A stretch of DNA of 64,000 nt from Streptomyces physcomitrii. GTDB taxonomy: Bacteria; Actinomycetota; Actinomycetes; Streptomycetales; Streptomycetaceae. The number at the start of each line of letters is the position of its first letter. The first letter of the stretch is position 1. The notes under the pieces were generated by a model. That model worked only from the letters and a program-made list of their open reading frames with translations, was not told the DNA's origin and did not search any database. Positions 7,247 to 15,540 of this stretch are shown piece after piece. The position numbers and the translations under genes were made by a program. The stretch spans positions 19,882 through 83,881 of the forward strand of contig NZ_JAAWWP010000021.1 of assembly GCF_012273655.1 (NCBI RefSeq). The letters run 5' to 3'.

Positions 7247-8630
7247 GGTGCGAGCGTACGCGACGGCGGTGTTCCTGCATGGCCTCGGTGTACACCTCGG
7301 CGGTGGCGGCGGCGGAGGCGGCCCAGCCGAAGTTCTCCGCGTGCCGGGCGGCGCGGGCGCCCATCTCGGCGGTGAGGCTGCCCGGCGCGTCCGGACCCGG
7401 CCGGTGGGTGTCGGCGAAGCGGCGCAGCGCCTCGGCGTAGTCGGCGGGGTCGTGGCCGTCGACGAGGAAGCCGGTGGAGCCGTCGCGCACCGCCACCGGC
7501 AGCCCGCCGACCCGGGCGGCGACCACCGGGGTGCCCGCGGCCTGCGCCTCGATGGCGACCAGGCCGAAGGACTCGCTGTAGGAGGGCATGACCAGGACCG
7601 AGGCGGCGCGGAACCACTCGGCGAGCTGCTCCTGCCCAACCGGCGGCCGGAAGCGGACCACATCGGCGATGCCGAGGCGGGCGGCGAGCTTCTGCAGGCG
7701 CTCGGGCTTGGCAAGGCCGCTGCCGCTCGGGCCGCCGACCACCGGCACGACCATCCGGGACCGCAGTCCCGGTTCGCGCTCCAGGAGGAGGGAGACCGCG
7801 CGCAGCAGGATGTCGGGGGCCTTCAGCGGCTGGATGCGGCCCGCGAAGAGGGGGATGAAGGCGTCCTGCGGGAGGCCGAGCCGGGCGCGGGCGGCGGCCC
7901 GCGGCGATCCGGCCGGGGCCGCGCCGAAGGCGGCCGCGCCCCGCGGCACGGGCCGGAAGCGGTCGAGGTTGACGCCGGGGTGGACGACGGCGACCTTGGC
8001 GGGGTCGGCCTCGTAGTGCCGGATCAGCTCGGCGGACTCCTCGGCGGTGTTGGCGATGAGGCGGTCGGCGGCGCGCACTATCTGCGTCTCGCCGATGACG
8101 CGGGCGGCCGGCTCGGGGCGGTCGCCCTCGGCGAGGGAGGCGTTCTTGACCTTGGCCATGGTGTGCATGGCGTGCACGAGCGGGACGCCCCAGCGCTCGG
8201 CGGCCAGCCAGCCCACGTGCCCGGAGAGCCAGTAGTGGGAGTGCACCAGGTCGTAGTGGCCGGGCCGGTGGTCGGCCCAGGCCTGCATCGCCCCGTGGGT
8301 GAAGGCGCAGAGCTGGGCGGGCAGCTCCTCCTTGGCCAGGCCCTCGTAGGGGCCCGCGTCCACGTGGCGGACGAGGACGCCGGGCGCCAGCTCGACGACC
8401 GGGGGCAGCCCGCCGGTGGTGGCGCGGGTGAAGATCTCCACCTCGACGGTGAGTTCGGCCAGGCGCTTGGCCAGCTCGACGATGTAGACGTTCATGCCGC
8501 CCGCGTCGCCGGTGCCGGGCTGGTGCAGCGGTGAGGTGTGCACGCTGAGCATCGCGACCCGGCGCGGCTTGCGGTGCAGGCGGAGCCGGGCGCCCCCGGG
8601 AGAACGGAGCCTGCTCCCGTACTGGCTCAC
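7239..8630 (-). CDS. mshA: D-inositol-3-phosphate glycosyltransferase MshA
   Basis: Catalyses the first step of mycothiol biosynthesis, transferring GlcNAc from UDP-GlcNAc to 1D-myo-inositol 3-phosphate. The 463-residue GT4/GT-B protein shows the N-terminal HTSPLHQPGTGDAGGMNVYI acceptor/donor loop, HSHYWLSGHVG, the AGRIQPLKAPDILLRA segment, and the EX7E-type ESFGLVAIEAQAAGTPVVAA motif. GTG 8630 was chosen because an AGGAGGAA ribosome-binding site sits eight bases upstream and the conserved MLSVHTSP region follows. The first 25 residues are basic and variable. Mycothiol is the actinobacterial low-molecular-weight thiol, so this gene supports the taxonomic call. Confidence 0.95.
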   Translation of the reverse strand: MSQYGSRLRSPGGARLRLHRKPRRVAMLSVHTSPLHQPGTGDAGGMNVYIVELAKRLAELTVEVEIFTRATTGGLPPVVELAPGVLVRHVDAGPYEGLAKEELPAQLCAFTHGAMQAWADHRPGHYDLVHSHYWLSGHVGWLAAERWGVPLVHAMHTMAKVKNASLAEGDRPEPAARVIGETQIVRAADRLIANTAEESAELIRHYEADPAKVAVVHPGVNLDRFRPVPRGAAAFGAAPAGSPRAAARARLGLPQDAFIPLFAGRIQPLKAPDILLRAVSLLLEREPGLRSRMVVPVVGGPSGSGLAKPERLQKLAARLGIADVVRFRPPVGQEQLAEWFRAASVLVMPSYSESFGLVAIEAQAAGTPVVAARVGGLPVAVRDGSTGFLVDGHDPADYAEALRRFADTHRPGPDAPGSLTAEMGARAARHAENFGWAASAAATAEVYTEAMQEHRRRVRSHHG

Positions 8631-8879
8631 GTGGCTTCCTCCTCGCGTCGGGCTCACCGCCGCTCCCGCGCCAGGACTGGGCGGGCACGGCTGCGTGGAG
8701 GTCAGAGGCCTCCGGTGCAGGAACAACACAAAGGAGCAACACATTTCCGCTTTGCTCAATCCTTACCTTCGCGCTCTCAACCTCGGGGGGAGTGCGCAGG
8801 TCAGGGACAAGGGGTGGGGTGCGGCCTCCGGGACCCGGCGGCGGGAGAGCGCCCGCCGCGCCCGCCTACCCTCGTACGC

Positions 8880-9701
8880 ATGGCAGCCCGCACTCCCCCG
8901 CCCAGGCCCGTGGGCACGGTGACGCGCGGGACCACCCACCCGAACCGGCTGCGCCGCATGGACCGCTGGATCGCCGCGGTGCACGGACCGGTGCTGCGCC
9001 GCGCCGCCGAGCCCCTCGCCGTGGACCTCGGCTACGGGGCCGCGCCCTGGACCGCCGTGGAACTCCTCGTCCGGCTGCGGGGGGCCGCGCCGCGCACCCG
9101 GGTCGTCGGGGTGGAGATCGAACCGGCGCGGGTGGCCGCCGCCGCGCGGTACCTGCGGCCGGGGCTGGACTTCCGGCGGGGCGGCTTCGAGGTGCCGGTG
9201 CCCGGGCGGCCGCAGCTGATCAGGGCGGCGAACGTGCTGCGGCAGTACGAGGAGGAGCAGGTCGCCGGGGCGTGGGCGCGGCTCTGCGCGCGGCTGGCGC
9301 CCGCGGACGCGGCGGGCGGGGACCCGGGCGGGCTGCTCGTGGAGGGGACCTGCGACGAGATCGGGCGGCGGCACGTCTGGGTGGCGCTCGGCCCGGAGGG
9401 TCCGCGCACGGTGACCTTCGCGACCCGGCTCGCCTCCCTCGACCGCCCCTCCGACCTCGCGGAACGGCTGCCGAAGGCGCTCATCCACCGCAATGTGCCG
9501 GGCGAGCCGGTGCACGCCTTCCTCCGCGACTTCGACCGCGCCTGGGCCGCGGCGGCGCCCTTCGCCTCCTACGGGGCGCGGCAGCGGTGGATCCGCGCGG
9601 TACGGGACCTCGCGGCGGACTGGCCGGTTGTCGACGGTCCGCGGCGGTGGCGGCAGGGCGAGGTCACGGTGCGGTGGGAGGCGCTGGCCCCGCGCAACTG
9701 A
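8880..9701 (+). CDS. Class I SAM-dependent methyltransferase-like protein
   Basis: A 273-residue protein with a Rossmann-type SAM-binding core: LAVDLGYGAAPWTAVELL (motif I, about residues 42-60) and TRVVGVEIEPARVAAA (acidic loop of motif II). The next helix and strand are separated by RPQLIRAANVLRQYEEEQV. The C-terminal half is Trp/Arg-rich and lacks a known substrate-binding motif. ATG 8880 begins MAARTPPPRPVGTVTRG; upstream in-frame sequence is low complexity. The gene is divergent from mshA. Substrate unknown, and methyltransferase activity is inferred from the fold only. Confidence 0.8.
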   Translation: MAARTPPPRPVGTVTRGTTHPNRLRRMDRWIAAVHGPVLRRAAEPLAVDLGYGAAPWTAVELLVRLRGAAPRTRVVGVEIEPARVAAAARYLRPGLDFRRGGFEVPVPGRPQLIRAANVLRQYEEEQVAGAWARLCARLAPADAAGGDPGGLLVEGTCDEIGRRHVWVALGPEGPRTVTFATRLASLDRPSDLAERLPKALIHRNVPGEPVHAFLRDFDRAWAAAAPFASYGARQRWIRAVRDLAADWPVVDGPRRWRQGEVTVRWEALAPRN

Positions 9702-10001
9702 GCGGGCGCGGCGCGGAGTTGACGCCCCGCCGGGTCCGTACGAGGGGCGTACGGGCGCCGGGCGAAGGGGTCGCGGAGGGGAGCCCGAGGGCTCACCAGC
9801 CGTGCCTGCCCACCCTTTTGGGTGACAGTGGAACGATCTGCGGGGCAGGATCGTCGATCAGTTCGAGAGGCGAACGGGACGGGACCGAGGCTCTGTCGCA
9901 GAAGCGCGAGTCGTGGCACCATCCCGTAAGCGGGGAGAAGTTACTGACGGTAAATCAGATGGCGACACAGTCCCGGCAGTAGCCGGATAGGGGGCTCGAT
10001 C
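9702..10001. other. Leader region of the NlpC/P60 gene
   Basis: About 300 bp with no gene. It includes CACCCTTTTGGGTG at about 9808-9823, a short hairpin that could terminate the methyltransferase gene. Near the 3' end is TTACTGACGGTAA at about 9939-9952, an inverted repeat. NlpC/P60 genes in actinobacteria often carry c-di-AMP (ydaO) riboswitches, but I could not match that consensus here. Confidence 0.45.
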
Positions 10002-11120
10002 GTGACGGGGAAGCAGAGGTCGACCTGGGCTGCCATGGCCCTGGTCTGCACGATCACCGTGCTCGCCGTGCCGGCGGTGGCCGAGGCGGCGCCGGGGAGA
10101 CCCACACCGCGGCCATCGGAAACCGGCCAGCCGGGCGGGGCGGACGGGGGCGCTCAGCCGGACGGGGCGGGGCGGACCGCCGGGTCCTCCGACCTGGACG
10201 AGGTCCGCAAGCGGCTCGACAAGCTCTACCACGACGCCGGGGTGGCCACCGAGGCGTACAACGCGGCCGAGGAGAAGGCCGACCGGCAGTCGCGGCAGCT
10301 CGTGGCGCTGGCCAAGCGCATCGTGGACGGGCAGACCAAGCTCGACGGGCTCCAGAAGAAGGCGGGCGCCGCGGCCCGCGCCCAGTACCGCGGCGGGGGC
10401 CTGCCGCCCGAGGCGAAGCTGATGCTGAGCGAGGACCCGCGCAGCTTCCTGGACGGCACCGACCGCGCCCGCCAGGGCCAGCAGGCCACCAAGGGCCTCC
10501 TCGGCGAACTCACCCGCACCCAGGAGGACTTGCGCCAGTACGCCGAGGACGCCTCGGCGCAGTGGAAGAAGCTGGAGGCCAACCGCAAGACGAAGGCGGC
10601 GGCCAAGAAGAAGATCAAGAAGCGGATCGCCGAGGCCGAGAAGGTCGAATCCCGCCTGGAGAAGGAGGAGCGGGCCCGGCTCCAGGCCCTGGAGAAGGCC
10701 GCCCAGTCCAAGGCCCAGGCCGCCTGGCTCGACTCCGGGATACTCGACGAGATCAAGGGCAAGGCCAGCGCCGCGGGCAGGAAGGCGGTCGCCTACGCGA
10801 GCGAGCAGCTCGGCAAGCCCTACGAATGGGGCGCCGAGGGCCCCACGACGTACGACTGCTCGGGCCTGACCTCACAGGCCTGGCTCTCCGCGGGCCGCAC
10901 CATCCCGCGCACCTCGCAGGAGCAGTGGCGCCGCCTCCCCCGGATCGACATCCGCGAGATGCGCCCCGGCGACCTGATCATCTACCACGACGACGCCAGC
11001 CATGTCGGCATGTACATAGGCGGCGGCTCCATCATCCACGCGCCCCGGCCGGGGCGGCATGTGACCGTCGCGGGCGCGGGCTCGATGTCGATCCTGGGGG
11101 TCGTACGGCCGGACAAGTGA
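10002..11120 (+). CDS. Secreted NlpC/P60 (C40) peptidoglycan endopeptidase
   Basis: A 372-residue exported cell-wall hydrolase that would cleave D-Glu-diaminopimelate-type bonds in stem peptides. GTG 10002 is followed by a basic n-region, the hydrophobic ALVCTITVLAVPAVAEA signal and an AEAAPG cleavage site. Residues about 65-245 form a Lys/Glu/Ala-rich coiled coil, as in RipA-like hydrolases. The C-terminal NlpC/P60 domain (about 255-372) shows the catalytic Cys in YDCSGLTSQAW, the His in DDASHVGMYIG and the polar third residue in SIIHAPRPG. The coiled coil probably autoinhibits or docks to a divisome partner. Confidence 0.92.
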   Translation: MTGKQRSTWAAMALVCTITVLAVPAVAEAAPGRPTPRPSETGQPGGADGGAQPDGAGRTAGSSDLDEVRKRLDKLYHDAGVATEAYNAAEEKADRQSRQLVALAKRIVDGQTKLDGLQKKAGAAARAQYRGGGLPPEAKLMLSEDPRSFLDGTDRARQGQQATKGLLGELTRTQEDLRQYAEDASAQWKKLEANRKTKAAAKKKIKKRIAEAEKVESRLEKEERARLQALEKAAQSKAQAAWLDSGILDEIKGKASAAGRKAVAYASEQLGKPYEWGAEGPTTYDCSGLTSQAWLSAGRTIPRTSQEQWRRLPRIDIREMRPGDLIIYHDDASHVGMYIGGGSIIHAPRPGRHVTVAGAGSMSILGVVRPDK

Positions 11121-11164
11121 CCGGCGCGCACGACCGCGGCGGGACGGCTCCGCCAGGAGGACCG

Positions 11165-11212
11165 ATGCCGAAATACCCGCCATGGAACGGCAAAACGGTC
11201 AGCGGCGACTGA
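11165..11212 (+). CDS. Candidate 15-residue micropeptide
   Basis: A tiny frame, MPKYPPWNGKTVSGD, starts four bases after a perfect AGGAGG ribosome-binding site (about 11155-11160) and ends seven bases before a terminator hairpin. It lies 44 bp past the NlpC/P60 stop and would share its mRNA. Nothing similar is recognised. The strong ribosome-binding site is the only positive evidence. Confidence 0.35.
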   Translation: MPKYPPWNGKTVSGD

Positions 11213-11218
11213 CGCGGC

Positions 11219-11247
11219 GTGCCCCGCAGGAGGCGACGGCGGGGCAC
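11219..11247 (+). terminator. Terminator hairpin after the NlpC/P60 gene
   Basis: GTGCCCCGC at 11219-11227 pairs perfectly with GCGGGGCAC at 11239-11247 across an 11-base loop. No U-tract follows, as is usual for Streptomyces terminators. Confidence 0.65.
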
Positions 11248-11430
11248 GTACGTGACCTTTCTCATCCTTCCCCGACCAAGCGGGCGCCAACTGCCCAGCT
11301 CGCAGGGGCATATGACAGGGGCCGGTTGCCCCACGCCATTCCCTTGCGGCCCGGCGCGGCGCTATGGTCCCCGTCGGCAGCGCGTCGACTGGCGCCCGCC
11401 GTGCCCTCGGGGGGAGGGAAGGAACCGACG

Positions 11431-12714
11431 ATGACCGCATCCGTACCGCGGCAGAGGCAGGTCCCGGCCGCGGAAGGCGGTCCGGCGCCCTCCGACTCCG
11501 CACCCCCGCCCGCCCCCGGCGGCGGACTCACGCTGCTGCTGATCGACGACGACCCGGCGGGCTCCTTCGGCGTCCCCGAGATGATCGACGCCGAGGGCAG
11601 ACCGGTCCGGGTCCGCACCGCCCGCAACCTCACCGAGGCGGAGCGCCTGCTCACCGAGGACGTGCACTGCATCCTCCTCGACCTCGCCCTGCCCGTCCCC
11701 GCGGGCCGCACCGCGGAGACCACCGGGGAGCTGGTCACCCTCAAGCACGTGCTGCGGCTCGCGCCCCGGCAGGCGGTGCTCGCGCTGACCTCCTCGGGCG
11801 ACGCCGAACGCGGCGCCGAGGCGGTCCGGGTCGGCGCGCAGGACTACCTCGTCCGCGAGGAACTCGACGAGCGGCTGCTCAGCCGCGCCATCCGGTACGC
11901 CGTGGAGCGCAAGCGCGCCGACATCGCCCAGCGCCAGCTGACCGAGTCCCGGCTGCGCGCCGAGGAGAACGCCCGCCTGGAACGCGGACTGCTGCCCACT
12001 CCCCTGCTCCAGGGCTCCCCGCTCCGCTTCACCGCGCACTACCGGCCCGGCCGCTCCCGCGCCCTGCTCGGCGGCGACTTCTACGACGCGGTACGCACCC
12101 CCGACGGCACCGTGCACGCGATGATCGGCGACGTCTGCGGGCACGGCCCGGACGAGGCCGCCCTCGGCGTGGAGCTGCGCATCGCCTGGCGGGCGCTCAC
12201 CCTCGCCGGGCTCTGCGGCGACCGGCTGCTCTCCACCCTCCAGGAGGTCCTGGAGCACGAGCGGGCCAGCGAGGAGATCTTCGCCACCCTGTGCACCCTC
12301 GACATCGCCCCCGACGGTCGCCGCGCGGGCCTGTGCCTGGCCGGACACCCGGCCCCGCTGCTCTCCCGGCCGGGCCACCGCGCCCAGCTCCTGCCGTACG
12401 AGGACGGCGGCCCCGCGCTCGGACTGCTCCCCGGCGCCCGCTGGCCGCGCCGCCAGGTGGAACTCGGCGCCCGGTGGAGTCTGATGCTCTACACCGACGG
12501 CCTGATCGAGGGCCGCGTCGGTGAGGGACGGCAGCGCCTCGGCCAGGACGGCATGGTGGAGCTGGTGGCCCGCAGCTTCGCGGCGGGCCTGGAGGGCGAG
12601 GAGCTGCTGGAGTCCGCCGTGAACGAGGTACGCGACCTCAACGGCGGCGACCTGACCGACGATGTGGCGGTGGTCCTCCTGGACCGCGGCTCCGGCGGAG
12701 GCGCGGGGCACTGA
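11431..12714 (+). CDS. Receiver-SpoIIE (PP2C-type) protein phosphatase
   Basis: A 427-residue soluble signalling protein of the RsbU/RssB type. A receiver-like domain covers about residues 33-155: acidic pocket LLIDDDPAG, phospho-acceptor Asp in CILLDLALPVP, Thr/Ser in LALTSSGD, and the final VRAQDYL-type lysine position read as VGAQDYLVRE. A short helical linker (about 155-185) leads to a SpoIIE phosphatase domain. Its metal-binding motifs are LLGGDFYDAV, AMIGDVCGHGPDEA, LCLAGHPAPLL, LYTDGLIEGR and DLTDDVAVVLLD. It likely dephosphorylates an anti-anti-sigma factor in response to a phosphorelay. ATG 11431 follows a GGGAAGGAA ribosome-binding site. Confidence 0.92.
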   Translation: MTASVPRQRQVPAAEGGPAPSDSAPPPAPGGGLTLLLIDDDPAGSFGVPEMIDAEGRPVRVRTARNLTEAERLLTEDVHCILLDLALPVPAGRTAETTGELVTLKHVLRLAPRQAVLALTSSGDAERGAEAVRVGAQDYLVREELDERLLSRAIRYAVERKRADIAQRQLTESRLRAEENARLERGLLPTPLLQGSPLRFTAHYRPGRSRALLGGDFYDAVRTPDGTVHAMIGDVCGHGPDEAALGVELRIAWRALTLAGLCGDRLLSTLQEVLEHERASEEIFATLCTLDIAPDGRRAGLCLAGHPAPLLSRPGHRAQLLPYEDGGPALGLLPGARWPRRQVELGARWSLMLYTDGLIEGRVGEGRQRLGQDGMVELVARSFAAGLEGEELLESAVNEVRDLNGGDLTDDVAVVLLDRGSGGGAGH

Positions 12715-12769
12715 GCCCCGGGCTTTCGGGCTTCCGGGCTTCGAGTGAGCCGGTAGCGGGGCGGGCGCC

Positions 12770-13108
12770 TCAGCGACCGCCGTTGTACGGCCCGTACGGC
12801 CCGTCGCTGCTGGAGCCGCGGCGGCGGCCGCCACCGCCCGAGACGGCGCGTACCGCGGGACGGACATCCACCATGTACACGATGGTCGCGATGAGCCCGA
12901 TGATCGGCAGGAACGACAGGATGCCGAAGATCCAGTTCACGATGAACGCGAGCGCGAGGATGACCAGCCAGAACGGCTTGGTCTTCTTGTCCGCCGCGCG
13001 GAAGGCGTCTTCCCGGCGGATCGCGGCGTCGACCAGCGCGAAGCCGCTGAAGAGGATCAGGGCCGTACTCAGCAGCCACATGAATCCCGCGAACCCCTGC
13101 ATCAGCAC
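12770..13108 (-). CDS. DUF2516 family membrane protein
   Basis: A roughly 112-residue actinobacterial protein of the DUF2516 family. It has a first hydrophobic segment (GFAGFMWLLSTALILFSGFALVDA), a short KKTKPFW loop, and a second long hydrophobic region (LVILALAFIVNWIFGILSFLPIIGLIATIVYMV) that could form two helices. The hydrophilic C-tail is Gly/Arg/Tyr-rich. GTG 13108 is preferred because GGTGG lies five bases upstream; GTG 13120 and ATG 13102 are alternatives. Function unknown. Confidence 0.82.
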   Translation of the reverse strand: MLMQGFAGFMWLLSTALILFSGFALVDAAIRREDAFRAADKKTKPFWLVILALAFIVNWIFGILSFLPIIGLIATIVYMVDVRPAVRAVSGGGGRRRGSSSDGPYGPYNGGR

Positions 13109-13183
13109 AACGTCCACCACCAGACTCGGGTCATATCTACGCGGACACGGTAACCCGCCATGTCACCCCGCTACCCCGACAAC

Positions 13184-13212
13184 GGGCCGGGCACTCGGGA
13201 AGTGCCCGGCCC
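13184..13212 (-). terminator. Strong terminator hairpin after the HbhA-like gene
   Basis: GGGCCGGGCACT at 13184-13195 pairs perfectly over 12 bp with AGTGCCCGGCCC at 13201-13212 around a five-base loop. It lies 17 bp past the stop of the minus-strand gene at 13229. Confidence 0.8.
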
Positions 13213-13228
13213 ATGACCACCGGCCTGC

Positions 13229-13981
13229 TCACTTGGCGGGCGGCGTGGACTTCTTCGCCGCGGACTTGCGCGGGGCGGAGGTGGTGGCCGGGGTGGCCTT
13301 CTTCGTGACCGTCTTGCGGGTCGGAGACGCGGCGGCCTTCGTACCGGAGGCGGCCGTGCCGGAGGCGGCGGGCTTGGCAGCCGTACCGGTCGCGGGCTTG
13401 GCGGTCTTCGCGGCCGGCTTGGCGCCCGCGGGCTTCGAGGTCACGGGCTTCGAGGTCGCGGGCTTCGAGGTCGCGGACTTGGCGCCGGCGGGCTTGGCCG
13501 CGGGCTTCTCGTCCTCGACCTTGACCGACTCCGGCTCGACCACGATCGCGATCTCGGTGAGGTCCTCGGCGGCCTCGCCGCGCCAGGTGCGCACGGTCTG
13601 CTCGCCGTGCTCGGCGACCTTCTCGTAGGCCTCGCGCGCCTTCACCGCGTACTCGAAGGCCACGCCGACACCGCGCAGCGCGGCGCCCTGGGCGCTCTCG
13701 CCGAGCTTCTTGACGTCGGAGTCGAGGGTGCCGAGCAGCTCGTTGACCTTGGCCTGGAGGGTGTCCTGCGCCTCCTTGGCCCGGGTGGCGGCCTTCTCCT
13801 GCACGGCCTTCGGGTCGGTACCGCGGACCGCCTCGAAGCGCGCGGGGGCCTCGGCGACCAGCTGGTCGACCAGTCCGGGCACCTTCCTGGCCTGCTGCAG
13901 CGCGAGGTCGGCGGTACCGGCCGCGAAGTAGAACGGCCTCGGGTCGGTGAACGTCTTACGCAGGTCGTCGGCAATGGCCAT
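13229..13981 (-). CDS. HbhA-like helical protein with Lys/Ala/Pro-rich tail
   Basis: A 250-residue protein resembling mycobacterial heparin-binding haemagglutinin. The N-terminal half (MAIADDLRKTFTDPRPFYF to about residue 145) is a predicted amphipathic coiled coil. The C-terminal 95 residues are low-complexity KPA/TSKP/AAK repeats that would bind polyanions. Tandem ATSKPxTSKP units are visible near residues 165-185. There is no signal peptide. In Streptomyces it is more likely a DNA-, polyphosphate- or membrane-associated scaffold than an adhesin. It is followed by a strong terminator and preceded by a TTCGG-repeat leader. Confidence 0.8.
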   Translation of the reverse strand: MAIADDLRKTFTDPRPFYFAAGTADLALQQARKVPGLVDQLVAEAPARFEAVRGTDPKAVQEKAATRAKEAQDTLQAKVNELLGTLDSDVKKLGESAQGAALRGVGVAFEYAVKAREAYEKVAEHGEQTVRTWRGEAAEDLTEIAIVVEPESVKVEDEKPAAKPAGAKSATSKPATSKPVTSKPAGAKPAAKTAKPATGTAAKPAASGTAASGTKAAASPTRKTVTKKATPATTSAPRKSAAKKSTPPAK

Positions 13982-14003
13982 GACTGGTGTCCTCCCGGAT
14001 CAC

Positions 14004-14068
14004 TTCGGTTCGGTTCGCTTCGGTTCTCTTCGGTGTGACGGGTGGTGCGTCGTATCTCTTCGGTGTGG
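14004..14068. repeat. TTCGG simple repeats in the HbhA-like upstream region
   Basis: A cluster of TTCGGT/TTCGCT units upstream of the minus-strand gene, including a duplicated TCTCTTCGGTGTG element. Probably slippage-generated; a regulatory role in the 5' region is possible but unsupported. Confidence 0.6.
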
Positions 14069-14137
14069 CGGTGGCGCGTAGTCGTGGGTGGGCGGTCGGC
14101 GCCCGCCCTCAGGCGAGCGGCCACCCGGGCGCGCTGT

Positions 14138-14671
14138 TCATCCGCGCTCCCCGCCCCTTCCGTCTCCTTCTGCTTCTGGTTCTGCTTCTCCCTCTACGTC
14201 GGCCCGTCCGGCGCCGGACTGAACCCCGGCTTCGGACGGAGCACCGGCGCCGGACGGAGCACCCGAGTCGGTACGGTCCTGGGCCGCCGCCTCGTCCGGG
14301 GGCTGGTCCGCGGTCTCGGGCCCGCCGCTGCCGTTCTCCTTCCGGAAGGATTCGTAGATCTGGAGGAGAACCTGCTTCTGGCGCTCGTTGAGCGAGGGGT
14401 CGGCCAGGATGACGGCGCGCGTCTCCAGCTCGTCCCGCTCCTTCTCGTCGAGGATCCCGGCCCGCACGTACAGCGTCTCGGCGGAGATCCGCAGCGCCTT
14501 GGCGACCTGCTGCAAGACATCCGCGCTCGGCTTCCGCAGCCCGCGCTCGATCTGGCTCAGGTACGGATTCGACACCCCGGCGGCATCGGCGAGCTGCCGC
14601 AGGGACAGCTGCGCCGTACGCCGCTGCTCCCGCAGATACTCACCAAGCCCGCCGACGTTGAGTGAAGCCAT
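14138..14671 (-). CDS. XRE-family transcriptional regulator
   Basis: A 177-residue regulator with an N-terminal Cro/C1 HTH (about residues 8-65, core LSLRQLADAAGVSNPYLSQIERG). A short amphipathic domain (ALRISAETLYVRAGILDEKERDELE) and a low-complexity acidic/Gly tail follow. The N-terminus MASLNVGGLGEYLREQRR is highly conserved in streptomycetes, which fixes the start at the ATG opposite 14671; longer frames upstream read through the operator. A perfect inverted repeat sits 26-53 bp upstream of the start, suggesting autoregulation. The regulon is unknown. Confidence 0.88.
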   Translation of the reverse strand: MASLNVGGLGEYLREQRRTAQLSLRQLADAAGVSNPYLSQIERGLRKPSADVLQQVAKALRISAETLYVRAGILDEKERDELETRAVILADPSLNERQKQVLLQIYESFRKENGSGGPETADQPPDEAAAQDRTDSGAPSGAGAPSEAGVQSGAGRADVEGEAEPEAEGDGRGGERG

Positions 14672-14696
14672 ACGAACAGCGTGCCGCCCACCGCTA

Positions 14697-14724
14697 ACTA
14701 TTGCAAGCAGCCGCTTGCAATAGT
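14697..14724. promoter_or_regulatory. Perfect palindrome, probable XRE operator
   Basis: ACTATTGCAAGC (14697-14708) and GCTTGCAATAGT (14713-14724) are perfect 12-bp inverted arms separated by AGCC. The element is AT-rich against its surroundings and located where a repressor would block the promoter of the XRE gene that starts at 14671. Confidence 0.75.
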
Positions 14725-15008
14725 GTGCGGGGTCACTCCGGCGGCCGGAGCCTGGGCATGACGGGTGACGTCTTCCCTTCCACGACATCTGTCGTCATCC
14801 GGGTCCGGGTCCGGCCTCTTGGCGCAGGTGCTCTCGGAGCGGGCTCCGCGGGCCACCGGAAAGCGGCGGTGTCGGTGGGCTCCGCCAGGGTGTCCGTCGT
14901 GGAGGCATTGGTGGAGCGTGTCGACGGTCAAGATCGCGCGCTGGGGGTGGTCAGCCGTCGGGAGGCCGATGGGCTGCCGGCCATGGTCGTCGAGGTGGCA
15001 GCGAACGG
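14725..15008. other. Gene-free interval
   Basis: With the operator region this makes about 335 bp between the XRE gene and the convergently placed end of the next gene. Short open frames on both strands lack ribosome-binding sites, conserved-looking segments or consistent codon bias. No gene called. Confidence 0.45.
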
Positions 15009-15398
15009 TCAGGCGTCAGGGTCGACTTCGGGGTGCGTGAACCGCACGGGCTTGCCCAGCGACCGGGCGTAGGCGATTTCGGCTCGGGTGCTGTCTCCGA
15101 TGTAGTCGCCGACTACGAGTGCCTCGTCAGCGAGCCGGATCTTCGCTCGGTGCAGATCGTCGAGTCGAGCCTTCAGCGCCTCGGCCTCGGCAGGATCGGA
15201 CGAGAGTCCGTCCGGCGACTTCATGTCGTACCCCGGCTTGACGACGATCCTTCCGACTCTGGTCTCTCGCAGGTCGGCCTGGGTCATCTCGCTCATGAAA
15301 CGGGTGGAGCCGCAGATCACGACGATGTGCGGGAGGCTCAGCCGCTTCTTCGCGTCGGCGAGCTTCTCCTCGGGGGTGAGCAGGTGCGGGTGTGACAC
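15009..15398 (-). CDS. Nucleoside 2-deoxyribosyltransferase-like protein
   Basis: A 129-residue Rossmann-like protein with the signature VVICGSTRF (about residues 24-32) and a helix with RIVVKPGYDM. The C-terminal half has LADEALVVGDYIGDSTRAEIAYARSLGKPVRF, typical of the nucleoside 2-deoxyribosyltransferase/DUF4406 superfamily, where the Gly-Asp and Glu residues line the nucleotide pocket. GTG 15398 is fixed by an AGGAGGAA ribosome-binding site. Catalytic activity cannot be assured; many family members are nucleotide-binding proteins of unknown role. Confidence 0.82.
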   Translation of the reverse strand: MSHPHLLTPEEKLADAKKRLSLPHIVVICGSTRFMSEMTQADLRETRVGRIVVKPGYDMKSPDGLSSDPAEAEALKARLDDLHRAKIRLADEALVVGDYIGDSTRAEIAYARSLGKPVRFTHPEVDPDA

Positions 15399-15540
15399 TG
15401 ATTCCTCCTGGTGATCTGGTCCGCCTGGTGGTGTGGTCCGCGAAGAACGGCGGGCCGGTGACCTTGTGCCCGCCGATCTCCTCGCGAGCCGCCGGACCCC
15501 AGCGCCTTGCCCCGCAGATCGTCCTATTGGAGGCTGAGGC

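Noticed and set aside
9702..10001. c-di-AMP (ydaO) riboswitch upstream of the NlpC/P60 gene
   Set aside because: Expected by analogy, but I could not align the conserved core segments. An Infernal search with the ydaO-yuaA model would decide.
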